NCBI RefSeq assembly: GCF_018294505.1
Contig: NC_057811.1
Span: 24,137,483 to 24,201,482, forward strand
Length of the DNA stretch: 64,000 nucleotides
Source of the DNA: Triticum aestivum
Taxonomy: Eukaryota; Streptophyta; Magnoliopsida; Poales; Poaceae
Direction: 5' to 3'
Positions within the stretch are counted from its first letter, which is position 1. Each line of letters opens with the position of its first letter. A program made the translations under genes and the position numbers. The notes beneath the pieces were generated by a model. It was given only the letters and a program-made list of their open reading frames with translations. It did no database searches and was not told the DNA's origin. Below, piece after piece: positions 13,301 to 23,254 of the stretch.

Positions 13301-13838
13301 TGTCTCTGTCCAATGAAGTTCCCACTCATCTGGCGGATGTGCTCAGGCGGCTCGCCGTGCTACCTCAACGCTTCCAAGAGTTAAGACGAGCTTCTGCAAG
13401 AGCCGGAGCTATAGCCGCTCTGAGCCGGGCCAAGGCGTTTCTACCGGAACTAGACCCGGCCGACATCGCCCTGGGGTATCCCAGCTTGAAGGAAGACGGT
13501 ACCCCCTTTGACCAGAAGGACTTCGCCGCTTGTGTGAAGAGCGTACGCCCTGTGGCACTTTGATTGGCAATGACACAGATCTTACCAAATATCAACTGGG
13601 CTATGACGCGGAGAATCAGAAAATCCCAACACCACGCTATGAAGCAGTCAGCCTGATTCCTCCAACTCGTAAGCATACCTTCGCCCCTGAAGTTGACCCG
13701 GCCGGGTTAATTGATGATGAAGCTCAATTTGAAGCCTTGAGTGGCATTGACTGGAAATCATCAACCTTCCAGGACATGGAAACAGCCGGAGGAGCGGAAA
13801 GGGATGAACCAGAAGCTTCAGCCCAACAGCACCTTTGA
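10337..13838 (+). pseudogene. Tat1 antisense gene, putative gypsy-type transposon protein (Transposase_28-like), six exons
   Basis: The gene lies opposite to gag-pol. Predicted exons are 10337-11239, 11318-11473, 11533-11927, 11994-12435, 12831-13107 and 13196-13838. All have GT-AG borders and matching phases. Exon 1 encodes the conserved plant domain known as putative gypsy type transposon (TRGFAPPGSKFFRDILHFF-like region, NQTWFYCQD, GLNGIDLVRVWIAWR). Exon 2 is Lys/Ala-rich and basic. Exon 5 is coiled-coil (Glu/Lys/Gln-rich). Function is unknown; such ORFs are known from Tat-lineage elements. It is broken by an in-frame TGA at 10475-10477, a TAG at 11608-11610 and a frameshift near 13555. 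The intron at 12436-12830 has two copies of a repeat with AGCCCCCAAGTGCCAAGT. Confidence 0.75.
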
Positions 13839-14787
13839 GCTCTCAGGCGGCTCATGGTTATGTCTTAAAAAACAATGCCTCACCTTTGGACTCGGGGAGT
13901 CATGTAATAGAGTAGGACAAATACTTAATTTTGTCGTGTCATTGCGCACGTGTGTAGCACTCAACACTGTTTAAGCTGCCCTTTTATATGCTTCCGGGTT
14001 ATGCTTGATCCTCTGCTTTCCTTATGTTTAAAGAGCTGTCTTTAATTGTCCTGCATAGAAAAAAAATCACAAGTCCCTTGGCGGCTGTGATCCTTCAAGT
14101 ACACTTCCGGTTTATTTAACCCGAATAATGAGGTTGAGAACTCAACTCCGGTTCACCAGCACATACAATGTTTATTATGTGCTATCAACGTTTATTGATC
14201 AAAGTTAAACCGGTGGAATAAAAACCACCCTTGAACACTTTTGATGTGATCAAAAGAACTTGTTTGCAACAAAGAGACTTCAAAAATTTGGAGGCTTCTG
14301 ATTCGAATACGACCAGAGAACCGTCCCAAAGGGGTTAAGCTAAGATTCGAATACGATCATATACCCCCAGTGGCTTTGGCGTTGCCGATCAAGAGGGTAC
14401 CGACAGCTATGTTCTCTTTGGTTCGAATACGACCTATGTTTGAACAGGAAGCCCCCAAATGACCTTGAAAGTTGTTTAACAACGCTGATTCGAATACGAT
14501 CCACGTCGGTTCCCAAAGGGGGTTGAGCTATGATTCAAATATGATCAAGAAACTCCACAGTGAGTTCGGCAATATGCCAATCAAGTGGGTATCGACAGCT
14601 ATGTTCTCTTTGGTTCGAATACGACCTATGTTTGAACAGGAAGCCCCCAAGTGATCATGTGATATCATAATGAAAATAACAATGACACATTTACCTTTGG
14701 AAGGGAAAAAGGACAGAGGTCCTGCTTTATTATTCATCATAATATATACATGGCTATAGAAATATGTACATTATGAGAGCCGTTGGC
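13839..14787. other. Tat1 non-coding region between integrase and antisense gene
   Basis: This A/T-rich segment has no ORF of note. It contains the 187-bp tandem duplication listed separately and several scattered copies of GATTCGAATACGA. In Tat-lineage elements this position is known to be hypervariable and rich in tandem repeats. Confidence 0.6.
14300..14659. repeat. 187-bp tandem duplication in Tat1
   Basis: GATTCGAATACGA begins a unit at 14300 and again at 14487. Both units contain TACCGACAGCTATGTTCTCT (or TATCGACAGC) and TTTGAACAGGAAGCCCCCAA. Each is itself built from smaller TTCGAATACGAcc motifs. Confidence 0.8.
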
Positions 14788-15846
14788 TCAAGTGTAATAC
14801 GGCCGAAGATGAGCAATATTCCACGGCCAGCAGGTCTCCTCCTCCGACTTACGTGAATCTTTGTGCTCTCGAACATCGATGAGGTAGTATGACCCGTTGT
14901 GCAAGTTCTTGCTGACCACAAAGGGCCCTTCCCAAGGTGGGGATAGCTTGTGTGCATCTGTTTGATCCTGAATGAGCCAGAGCACCAAATCACCTTCCTG
15001 AAAGGTCCTGGACTTAACCCGGCGGCTGTGATAGCGGCACAGGTCTTGTTGGTAAATCGCCGAGCGAGCTGCTGCTACGTCACGTTGTTCGTCCAACAAG
15101 TCAAGAGCATCTTGACGCGCTTGCTCATTGTCCGCCTCGACATAAGCCGCCACTCGTGGCGAGTCATGACGGATGTCGCTAGGGAGAACCGCCTCAGCTC
15201 CGTAGACCATGAAGAAAGGCGTGTAACCCATAGACCTATTAGGAGTAGTATTGATGCTCCATAACACAGAGGGTAACTCCTCCACCCAACAACCCGGTGT
15301 CCGTTGCAAAGGGACCAAAAGCCGGGGCTTGATGCCTTTCAAGATTTCCTGATTGGCTCTCTCAGCTTGAGCATTGGATTGGGGGTGAGCTACTGATGAA
15401 ACATCAAGCCGAATATGCTCTTGTTGGCAAAATTCTTCCATGGCGCCTTTAGACAGATTGGTACCATTGTCAGTTATAATGCTGTGTGGAAAACCAAAGC
15501 GAAATATCACCTTTTTCATGAACTGAACCGCCGTGGCTGCGTCACACTTACTAACTGGCTCTGCCTCAACCCACTTTGTGAACTTGTCAACCGCCACCAA
15601 GAGGTGGGTGTTCTTATCCTTGGACCTTTTGAAAGGCCCAACCATATCAAGCCCCCAGACTGCAAACGGCCAAGTGATTGGAATCATCCTCAACTCTTGA
15701 GCCGGCACGTGAGCACGTCTTGAGAACTTCTGACAACCGTCACATTTACTGACTAAGTCCTCTGCGTCAGCGTGACCCGTCAGCCAATAAAAACCATGGC
15801 GAAAAGCTTTCGCCACAAGGGATTTTGAGCCGGATGATGGCCACAA
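14788..15846 (-). pseudogene. pol: Tat1 integrase, catalytic and C-terminal parts
   Basis: The 352-codon frame begins within the zinc-binding region (CDGCQ Cys pair). It carries the DDE catalytic core: D in WGLDMVGPF, D in ITDNGTNL and E in QAERANQEIL. The C-terminal part holds FQEGDLVLW and WEGPFVV, typical of gypsy integrases. The enzyme joins element cDNA to chromosomal DNA. The first Met is not the natural start: the preceding part of the protein is in another frame (15780-16151), so a frameshift near 15820 separates the His pair from the Cys pair of the HHCC finger. The stop at 14788 ends pol. Confidence 0.9.
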
Positions 15847-16151
15847 TCCCCCTCGTGAACCTCTCGTATAATTTCTTGACCCTCCTCAGGGGAAACACAA
15901 CGCTGAAAAGCCCCAGTAACACTGCGATGATGCAGCTCACCATTGATAATTATCATTGACTTAGACCGCCGGGTTATTTGTCTGGCCGAAGTTTCATCCT
16001 CAGGCAATTCTCCCCGGGTCATGTAAGACAAGTATGGCACTGTCCAATCTGGGATGACGTGAAGAGCCGCCACCAACTGTGCTTCTGGGTCAGGAACAAC
16101 CAAGTCTTCCTCTGTAGGCAACTTGACAGAAGGGTTATGCAGAATATCCAA
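15780..16151 (-). pseudogene. pol: Tat1 RNase H-integrase linker and start of the HHCC zinc finger
   Basis: This 123-codon frame holds the linker after the archaeal RNase H and the first half of the integrase zinc finger (REVHEGDCGHH). It overlaps the end of the upstream RT frame at 16135-16151 and the start of the integrase frame at 15780-15846. The ancestral polyprotein has therefore suffered indels at both borders. Confidence 0.8.
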
Positions 16152-18225
16152 GAAAAGTGTTAGGCGGTACCGGCTTACGCTGAGAGCCCAGCCGGCTTAA
16201 GGCATCAGCCGCCTCATTCTTTCTGCGGTCAATGTGCTCCACTTGATAACCCTGAAAATGCCCGGCGGTGGCATCAACTTCACGGCGATAAGCCGCCATG
16301 AGGGGGTCCTTGGAATCCCACTTGCCTGATACCTGTTGAGCCACCAAATCTGAGTCGCCAAAGCACCTCACCCGGCTTAAGCTCATCTCCTTAGCCATCC
16401 GAAGACCATGGAGCAAGGCCTCATACTCAGCTGCATTGTTAGTACAGGGAAACATCAACCGTAGTACATAACGAAATTTGTCACCTCGAGGGGAAGCTAA
16501 TACAACTCCAGCCCCCGAGCCCTCCAACTGCCTGGATCCGTCGAAGTGAATAGTCCAGTATGTGTTATCTGGTCTCTCCTCAGGCATCTGCAGTTCTGTC
16601 CAATCGTTGATGAAATCTACCAATGCTTGAGACTTGCTAGCAGTGCGTGGCACATACTTTAAATCATGAGGCCCAAGTTCAATGGCCCACTTAGCAACTC
16701 TTCCTGTGGCTTCTCTGTTTTGGATGATATCTCCTAGAGGAGCAGAACTAACCACAGTGATAGGGTGGCCCTGGAAATAATGCTTAAGCTTCCGGCTCGC
16801 CATGAACACCCCATACACAAGCTTCTGCCAATGTGGATACCGTTGCTTGGACTCAATGAGTACTTCGCTGACGTAGTAAACTGGCCGCTGAACCGGATGT
16901 TCCTTACCCGCCTCCTTGCGCTCCACCCCGACGGCCACACTAACAGCTTGTGTGTTAGCGGCTATATACAACAATAAGGGCTCCTTATCGACAGGAGCAG
17001 CAAGAACTGGCGGCTCAGCTAACTGTCTTTTCAAATCCTCAAAATCAGCATTAGCAGCATCACTCCAGACAAAGTCATCTGTTTTCTTCATCATTTGATA
17101 TAGCGGTATGGCCTTTTCGCCCAACCGGCTTATAAATCGACTCAAAGCAGTGATGTGACCCACCAGACGCTGGACGTCATTTATGCATGCCGGCTTAGCT
17201 AGAGAGCTGATTGCCTTGATCTTCTCCGGGTTAGCTTCAATGCCTGTGTGAGAAACCAGAAAACCCAAGAGCTTGCCTGCGGGAACACCAAAAACACACT
17301 TGGCCGGGTTAAGCATCATCTTGTAGACCCGGAGATTATCAAAGGTCTCTCTCAGATCATCTATCAAGGTCTCCTTCTCTCTGGATTTGACCACAATATC
17401 ATCCACATAGGCATGAACGTTGCGCCCAATCTGATTATGAAGACAATTCTGCACGCAACGCTGGTAACTCGCCTGTGCACTCTTGAGCCCAAAAGGCATA
17501 GACACATAACAGAAGGCTCCAAAGGGAGTAATGAACGTCGTTTTCTCTTGGTCCTTGACAGCCATTTTGATCTGATGGTAACCAGAGTACGCATCCCAAA
17601 AACTCAAATGCTCACAAACCGCCGTAGCATCAATGATTTGATCAATACGAGGGAGAGCAAAAGGATCAGCCGGACAAGCCTTGTTTAAATCCGTATAATC
17701 CACACATATACGCCAGCTGCCGTTCTTCTTGAGCACAAGCACCGGGTTAGCTAACCATTCTGGATGAAAGACTTCCACAATGAACCCAGCCGCCAAGAGC
17801 CGAGCTACTTCCTCTCCAATGGCCTTCCGCCTCTCCTCGTTAAACCGCCGGAGGAATTGCCTGACTGGCTTAGATTTTGGATCAATTTTAAGAGTGTGCT
17901 CAGTGAGTTCTCTCGGTACACCCGGCATGTCAGAAGGTTTCCATGCAAAGATGTCCCGGTTCTCACGGATGAACTCGATGAGCGCGCCTTCCTATTTAGG
18001 ATCCATATTGGCGCTAATGCTGAACTGCTTAGACGAGTCACCTGGATCAAAGTCAACAAGCTTAGTCTCATCGGCCGACTTAACTTTCATTATCGGCTCA
18101 TGCTCCGTGGTTGGCTTCTTCAAAGACGTCATATCTGCCGGGTCAACATTATCCTTGTAAAACTTCAACTCCTCTGTTGCACAAACAGATTCAGCGTAAG
18201 CAGCGTCACCTTCCTCACACTCCAA
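16135..18225 (-). pseudogene. pol: Tat1 reverse transcriptase, RNase H and archaeal-type RNase H
   Basis: One frame runs from 18225 to 16135, interrupted by a TAG at 17992-17994. After the stop come PGVPRELTEHTLKI, the RT core with VDYTDLNKACPADPFALP, FGLKSAQASYQR and the catalytic HAYVDDIVVKS. A weakened gypsy RNase H region follows. Residues about 460-590 form a second RNase H with HFDGS, NNAAEYEAL, FGDSDL and NEAADALSR, which supply the four acidic metal-binding positions. Two RNase H domains are typical of the Tat lineage. The protein copies element RNA into DNA within virus-like particles. Catalytic residues are retained, so decay is recent. Confidence 0.92.
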
Positions 18226-18227
18226 AG

Positions 18228-19327
18228 CTATCTTTCAGCTGCCATGAACCGTAATGGTCCCATTGTGACCCGGCATCTTGAGCTGCAAATACACATAACA
18301 CGGCCATGCCATAAACTTCGCGTAAGCGGCCGCCCAAATAAAGCATGGTACGGGCTTCTGATCTTGACCACCTCAAAGGTCAACTTTTCCGCCCTGGAGT
18401 TGTACTCATCTCCGAAGGCTACTTCCAGCTCGATCTTACCAACTGGATACGCCGACTTGCCAGGCACCACGCCATGGAAAACCGTATTGGACTGGCTGAG
18501 ATTTTTATCCGTTAATCCCATACGACAGAAGGTCTCATAATAGAGGATGTTGATGCTACTGCCTCCGTCCGTCCATGAGTACTTTAGTGAATTTATACCC
18601 ACCAACCTGAGGAGCCACCACCAAGGCCAGGTGACCCGGATTATCAACCCGGGTGGGTGATCTTCCCTACTCCATACAACAGGCTGCTCAGACCATCGTA
18701 GATAACGTGGAACCGCCGGCTCAACAGTGTTCACAACCCTCTTATGAAGCTTCTGGTCTCGCTTACACAAACTGGTAGTAAACACATGATACTGTCCGCT
18801 ATTGAGCTGTTTTGGATTGGTCTGGTATCCCCCCTGCTGCTGCTGTTGATTACCCTGGCCAGATTGCTGGTTAAAACCACCTTGGTTACCTTGAAAATTC
18901 TGAGAATTGGAATTTGAACCGCCGCCCGGGCCATGAAAGCCGCCGCCCTGCCCATTATTACCATCAAACATGTTGGAATTCTTGGAAGCTTTCATGATCG
19001 CACAGTCTTTCCATAGGTGAGTGGCCGGCTTCTCTCTAGAGCCATGCCTTGGACAAGGCTCATTCAACAATTGCTCAAGCGTCGGGCCTGACCCGCCGGA
19101 CCGAGGAGGTGGTCTCCCCTTATGTCGGTTACCGTTACCTGGTGTGTTTGTATTAGCCACAAACTCCATACTACCATCAGCTTTACGTTTATTATCTCCT
19201 TGATTAGCCGGGTTATGCTGAGGGCCCTTGCCGTTGCCATTCTTCTTTCCCTTCCCTGTCTTTTCCTCGTCAGACGCGGGATCCTTGGTACTATCAGAGT
19301 CGGCGTACTTGACCAGAGCCGCCATCA
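18228..19327 (-). pseudogene. Tat1 gag C-terminus and aspartic protease
   Basis: The frame begins with a Lys/Asp-rich spacer and a Gln/Gly/Asn-rich stretch with five consecutive Q. Further on comes a protease-like segment with TDGGSSINIL, the DGGSS form of the aspartic protease active site, then FEVVKIRSPYHALFGRP. The Trp-rich stretch just before the active site (WPWWWLLRLV) looks frameshifted. It overlaps the gag stop by a few bases in another frame, so gag and protease were probably one reading frame before an indel near 19327. Confidence 0.75.
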
Positions 19328-21154
19328 CATACCCATATCATTGCAATCGCGTTTGAGCCGCCCAAGCTTCATCTTCAGGGGCGCAAAACGACAATTCTGC
19401 TCCAACATTAAGACCACAGAGCTGGCATCCATCTTATCAGACGAATGTATTATTTCATTGACCCGGCGTACCCAATGGGTTGTAGATTCACCTTCTTCCT
19501 GCTTGCAGCTAGTCAAATTCACAATTGACATAGACTGCTTACATGTATCTTTGAAGTTATTGATGAACCGGGCTTTCAGTTCTGCCCATGACCCGATGGA
19601 ATTAGATGGCAATCCCTTCAACCAAGTGCGGGCAGTTCCATCCAACATCATGGTGAAGTATTTGGCCATCTCGCAGCTTTCAATCCATGCTCCAGGCTGT
19701 AAATCGGCCATATAATTAGGTACCTTCCTAGGTCCTTTGAAATCTTTGGGCAGACGTTCGTTACGGAGAGTCGGCACCAGGCAAGGGACACCTCCGGCTC
19801 TTGTAGCCATGCCTGCCTCAATAGAAGCCGTCGGGTAAACCGGAAAAGGCTGGTAAGCCGTCATCTGAGCCGCCTGCTCAGCTTCCTGACGCGCTCTGTC
19901 TTGATCTACCGCATTAAAGGCTCCATTATGCGCCGGGCCATGCCCCCCAGGAAAGTCATGGCACCGGACGTTGCTTGAGCCGGCCGCCGACGCCATGTGT
20001 CTGCTATAACTCGGACTCCGGTTTCGACGTATTGCCTGTCGAGGGGTTGAATGAATCCTGTCCCGGCTATATGAATATGCCTCCTGCTGCGCCAAAGCCG
20101 CCTGAAGAAGTTCTCTGACCCTGCGGGTTTCGACCGCCATTGGGGAGTCACCCTCAACCGGGAGAGCCGCCAGGCGCGCTGCTGCAGCGATCATGTTTTC
20201 CAACGGGTTAGAATAATGACCCGATGGTGTTGGTACATATGGAGGCGGTGCAGTATTCACACGGGGAGGCCCCATCACTGGTGGCTGAACCAACGTTCCC
20301 ACCCCGGGTGCCGTGATCTGATTTATCTCTGGCAGGTTGCTAGGCCCTGCACCGGGTGTGTTGAAGAGGTTGCGAGGATCATAAACCGGAGGGAGCCGAG
20401 ATTGAGCCTTCTGATACCTCCTTCTCATGACCTCATTGGATGCGTTCTGATCCATTGTGAGCCGGAAAGACTGCGCCTGAATAAACTGAGTCTGGGCATC
20501 CAGAGCCGCCCGCTCTGCAGCCATCCTAACTCCTTCCGCTGCCAGGTCTTCATTGGCCTCCGCTATGTCCAATTTTAGTTGTGCCACTTCTGCATCATGT
20601 TGATCTTGATCCGCCGGGACGACCGTGGCAGTTAACAGGGCCGTCATCTTATCTGTGAGATCCATTAGCACCTGAGCCGGCGAGTGCACAGGGCCTCCTG
20701 CCCCAGCGGCGGAGTTTTGAACAGGTTGTGTGCCGGCCATGAAGATTCTAACCCGGCTCGGCGGCTCAAAGGGGTCGGGAATACTGTCGCCATCGGAACA
20801 ACCCCTGAGCCTGCAATCTTGAAGTTGATATAACGAGTCGGTCCCACCTGTGGACGACTCGCCGTCAGAGCGGGTGGCCGACTCATCGCCGGATCTAGAT
20901 CCTTCAGAAAGTCCTCCATGGACGCATCCCACGAAAGCACGCTTCAAGGCAGGCAGAGTCCGGGCGGGTCTCGCACGCTGAGCCGTCTCGAGGAGGTCGG
21001 TGCAGGTGTCCGGCTCAGGGCCCGGCTCGCCAATCTTGCCAATGAAAACGTGGATTCCGCCGAAGGGGACCCGGTACCCGTACTCGATTGAGCCGGAGTC
21101 GGGGCCCCAGCCTGCGTCGTCGATGTAGAGCTTGTCGCGACGACTCTTGGTCAT
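19325..21154 (-). CDS. gag: Tat1 gag
   Basis: I take the Met at 21154 (MTKSRRDKLYIDDAGWGP) as start, because the open frame upstream of it runs through the PBS into the LTR. The N-terminal half is a variable acidic and Pro-rich region. About residues 235-290 are Glu/Ala-rich and likely helical. The C-terminal third has the retrotransposon gag domain (MAKYFTMMLDGTARTWLKGL, SWAELKARFINNFKDTCKQS, HWVRRVNEII). Gag forms the particle that packages element RNA. The frame ends with TGA at 19325-19327, where the protease frame begins. Confidence 0.85.
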   Translation of the reverse strand: MTKSRRDKLYIDDAGWGPDSGSIEYGYRVPFGGIHVFIGKIGEPGPEPDTCTDLLETAQRARPARTLPALKRAFVGCVHGGLSEGSRSGDESATRSDGESSTGGTDSLYQLQDCRLRGCSDGDSIPDPFEPPSRVRIFMAGTQPVQNSAAGAGGPVHSPAQVLMDLTDKMTALLTATVVPADQDQHDAEVAQLKLDIAEANEDLAAEGVRMAAERAALDAQTQFIQAQSFRLTMDQNASNEVMRRRYQKAQSRLPPVYDPRNLFNTPGAGPSNLPEINQITAPGVGTLVQPPVMGPPRVNTAPPPYVPTPSGHYSNPLENMIAAAARLAALPVEGDSPMAVETRRVRELLQAALAQQEAYSYSRDRIHSTPRQAIRRNRSPSYSRHMASAAGSSNVRCHDFPGGHGPAHNGAFNAVDQDRARQEAEQAAQMTAYQPFPVYPTASIEAGMATRAGGVPCLVPTLRNERLPKDFKGPRKVPNYMADLQPGAWIESCEMAKYFTMMLDGTARTWLKGLPSNSIGSWAELKARFINNFKDTCKQSMSIVNLTSCKQEEGESTTHWVRRVNEIIHSSDKMDASSVVLMLEQNCRFAPLKMKLGRLKRDCNDMGM

Positions 21155-21223
21155 CCGGCCCACAGCGTATCCCTTGAGCCCTTCGAAGCCGCCCTTCAAG
21201 AACTCAAATCCACCGTGCGCTGG

Positions 21224-21240
21224 CCCCACGGTGGGCGCCA
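21224..21240 (-). other. Tat1 primer binding site, tRNA-Lys type
   Basis: On the minus strand TGGCGCCCACCGTGGGG lies two bases after the 5' LTR. It is complementary to the 3' end of plant tRNA-Lys including CCA. This fixes the direction of the element. Confidence 0.9.
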
Positions 21241-21242
21241 AC

Positions 21243-21762
21243 TGTCGTGGAATTGTCATGGCAGATGTCCTCGTGCAAGGACTTAGTCGTGGAACCATCG
21301 CAACTAGGAAGCTTAAAGGGGTTAAACGGGACAAAGGACACGAGGATTATACTGGTTCGGCCCCTTACGGTGAAGGTAAAAGCCTACTCCAATTGAGGTG
21401 GAATTACTTAGGGTTTCGATGACCAGGGAGCTAAACCGCTATGCCTGGCTCTCGATCTGATCTTACTTGTCCTGAACCGCCGCTGGGTCGTCCCTTTATA
21501 TAGAGAGGTTAACGCCCAGCGGCTCTCAGAGTCCCGGCCGGCTTATAAACAGTGTCCTGCTCGGACTCTTAACTATTCTTGCCTTACACTACAAGTCATG
21601 CCTTAACGGCGGTTTATCACTACGGGCCTTAAGCCGCGTCTAGGCCTTAGGCGCATTACTGAACCGCCATCCTCAAGCTTGATATTGGGCTTCATGTGCT
21701 GATCGTCATGACATAACCCGGCCCCTTCTGGGCGGGTGACTCCAGTAGTTATATCCCAAACA
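21243..21762 (-). repeat. Tat1 5' LTR
   Basis: 520 bp, the LTR upstream of gag. A TATA box (TATATAAA on the minus strand, 21495-21502) lies in its middle. It differs from the other LTR at about 13 positions by eye, mostly single substitutions. Confidence 0.95.
21495..21502 (-). promoter_or_regulatory. TATA box in the Tat1 5' LTR
   Basis: TATATAAA on the minus strand is the best core promoter for gag-pol transcription. The same octamer is in the other LTR, and a similar TATATAAG is in the Tat2 LTR. Confidence 0.55.
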
Positions 21763-21767
21763 TGGCC

Positions 21768-22202
21768 CGTGCGCCGAGCCCAGGCAGGAGGCACTTTGGT
21801 GCCGGTTGGTGGCACAAACCGGGACCAATAGGCATCCACGCGTCAGCAGCTGGCAGGAGCTGATGTTTTTTTTGAAAGGGGGTGGTTTAGGGGTTTTGGG
21901 GGGTTAATTTAGGTGTTTCATATATTGTGTTATCTAGCTAATTAATAGAGAGAAGTGTCCTCTCTTATCTCCGTGCTTAGTCGACGTACGCTACGTATTA
22001 TATGTATAGAGAGGACTCGACACGCTAGCTAGTAAGCAAATGAAGGAAACAGAAGATCATCATGAACATATGCATACAGAGAGAAGTGATATCGACCACC
22101 TCTCCTTCTCCGAAAGATTGGTCGAACAACAAGTTCTCGTATATCTATCTGACACTACTGGCTACATATATACAATATAATTATCTCTTACAATATATTC
22201 TC
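21768..22202 (-). other. CACTA-A subterminal repeats and 3' tail of the Ulp1-like gene
   Basis: 21768-21860 continues the subterminal repeat region cut by Tat1 (GGTGCCGGTTGGTGGCACAA). 21862-21985 is the tail block TTTTTTTTGAAAGGGGGTGG ... CTCTCTTATCTCCGTGC, which recurs at 22815-22915. The rest up to the stop at 22203 is AT-rich 3'UTR-like DNA. Confidence 0.55.
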
Positions 22203-22724
22203 CTAATTATATATGAAGTCAAGGTCCACATGGTATTCTCCGTCTTTAGCGATCACGTGGTCAAGGAAGAATGCCCCCAATTCCTCTTGAATTGCTCGCA
22301 TACGATCTGGTGGTAGGAGTTCATCCCGCATCCGAAAGATCTAATTTGAAGAAGGGGGTCAATACATATATATATGAATAAATTAAACTCAACACAAATG
22401 ATGGTAATAAAATAAAATTGTGAATATTATTGCTTACGCACTTCATATTGTTCATCAGAGTAGCCCCGCTCACAGGTCGTGTGGCGGATGGACTCGCAAA
22501 CGTAGTATCCACGATAATTATTCCCGGCTTCTTGCCACAACCACTTTACAAGAAATAGAGGTCAATCAAACTGATAAGCAAGCATGCTATAAATGGTATT
22601 GATGAATCTAGCACTTGAATCACTAGGAGATGCGCGGAACATGCTAGTAGTACTTACTTTTGGGTGTCTAAATTGCAGCTTCTTCGGCAGTCCTGGAGCT
22701 TTTTTGGTGAATTTTGTCCAAACC
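22203..22724 (-). pseudogene. CACTA-A Ulp1/C48-like protease, last three exons
   Basis: Minus-strand exons at 22658-22724 (VWTKFTKKAPGLPKKLQF), 22438-22543 (WLWQEAGNNYRGYYVCESIR) and 22203-22340 (MRDELLPPDRMRAIQEELGA, ending DFIYN stop) have good splice borders. This exon series is typical of the Ulp1-like cysteine protease genes carried by plant CACTA and MULE elements. Ulp1 family members remove SUMO; the role in transposons is not known. In the active-site segment the family has Cys before GxYVC, but here it is Arg (YRGYYVC), so the enzyme would be inactive. Upstream exons lie on the other side of CACTA-B at 32223-32492. Confidence 0.7.
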
Positions 22725-22814
22725 CTGCCAGACAAACAAAAACAATTACTGGATATCAGGAAATGAACAAAGTTGCTGATATGGTGTGATAATGATCGAT
22801 TTAGCATTTCAGGA

Positions 22815-22915
22815 GCTGTTTTTTTTGAAAGGAGGTGGTTTAGGGGTTTTGGGGGTTAATTTAGGTTGTTATAGGTAGCTAATAGAGAGATGTGTCCTCT
22901 CTTATCTCCGTGCTA
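22815..22915 (-). repeat. CACTA tail block, second copy
   Basis: TTTTTTTTGAAAGGAGGTGG, TTTAGGGGTTTTGGGGG and GTGTCCTCTCTTATCTCCGTGC are shared in order with 21862-21985. In CACTA-A this block separates the subterminal repeats from the 3' end of a gene, so here it marks the 3' side of CACTA-B. Confidence 0.65.
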
Positions 22916-22936
22916 CTGCTATACTACTATTTCTAA

Positions 22937-23073
22937 ACATGACTTGGATTGAAGTGAGGCAACATGTGGTGCATGTCGAAAGTAATACTAATCCTAACTT
23001 GATCAAGTTTGGATTGTACTACTTTCGACATGCACCACATGCATGTTGGCTTCACTTCAATCCAATCCATGTT
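22937..23073. repeat. 137-bp near-perfect palindrome
   Basis: The arms (AACATGACTTGGATTGAAGT outward left, ACTTCAATCCAATCCATGTT outward right) pair along their length, including GTGGTGCATGTCGAAAGTA. They meet at the perfect centre AACTTGATCAAGTT. Only a few mismatches and one small bulge are seen. It lies between the B3-like gene and the tail block. It could be a small foldback insertion or yield a hairpin RNA. Confidence 0.8.
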
Positions 23074-23254
23074 CATTTCACCCACAGATATATAATAACA
23101 CTTCATGCTCGCGTCATGCATCATCATAATAACAAGTCCTACTAATCATCATCATACACCTTCTACTCGTTATTAATAACAAGTCATACGATCATCGTCC
23201 TGATAGTCATCGAACCAACCCTACTTAATTGTTCTTAGCACATGATTATCAGTA

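Larger units (their letters stand above)
8770..21762 (-). mobile_element. Tat1: full-length Tat-lineage Ty3/gypsy LTR retrotransposon
   Basis: Two 520-bp LTRs (8770-9289 and 21243-21762) begin TGTCGTGGAATTGTCA and end in CAACA or AAACA. They are flanked by the 5-bp duplication TGGCC at 8765-8769 and 21763-21767. The coding strand is minus: a tRNA-Lys-type PBS, then gag, protease, RT, RNase H, a second archaeal-type RNase H and integrase. These are followed by a tandem-repeat region and an antisense intron-containing gene. The second RNase H and the antisense gene place it in the Tat/Retand/Grande branch. I count about 13 differences between the LTRs by eye, so the insertion is fairly recent. 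It lies within the subterminal region of CACTA-A. Frameshifts and stops make it non-autonomous now. Confidence 0.96.

Noticed and set aside
14950..15264. Plus-strand ORFs opposite Tat1 pol (also 17764-18540 and 19122-19715)
   Set aside because: They are antisense shadows of integrase, RT and gag with no recognisable family. The real antisense gene starts at 10337.
22941..22960. miR159/319-like sequence in the palindrome
   Set aside because: The match is partial (TTGGATTGAAG.GAG) and lacks the conserved 3' part. I keep the palindrome but not the miRNA call.
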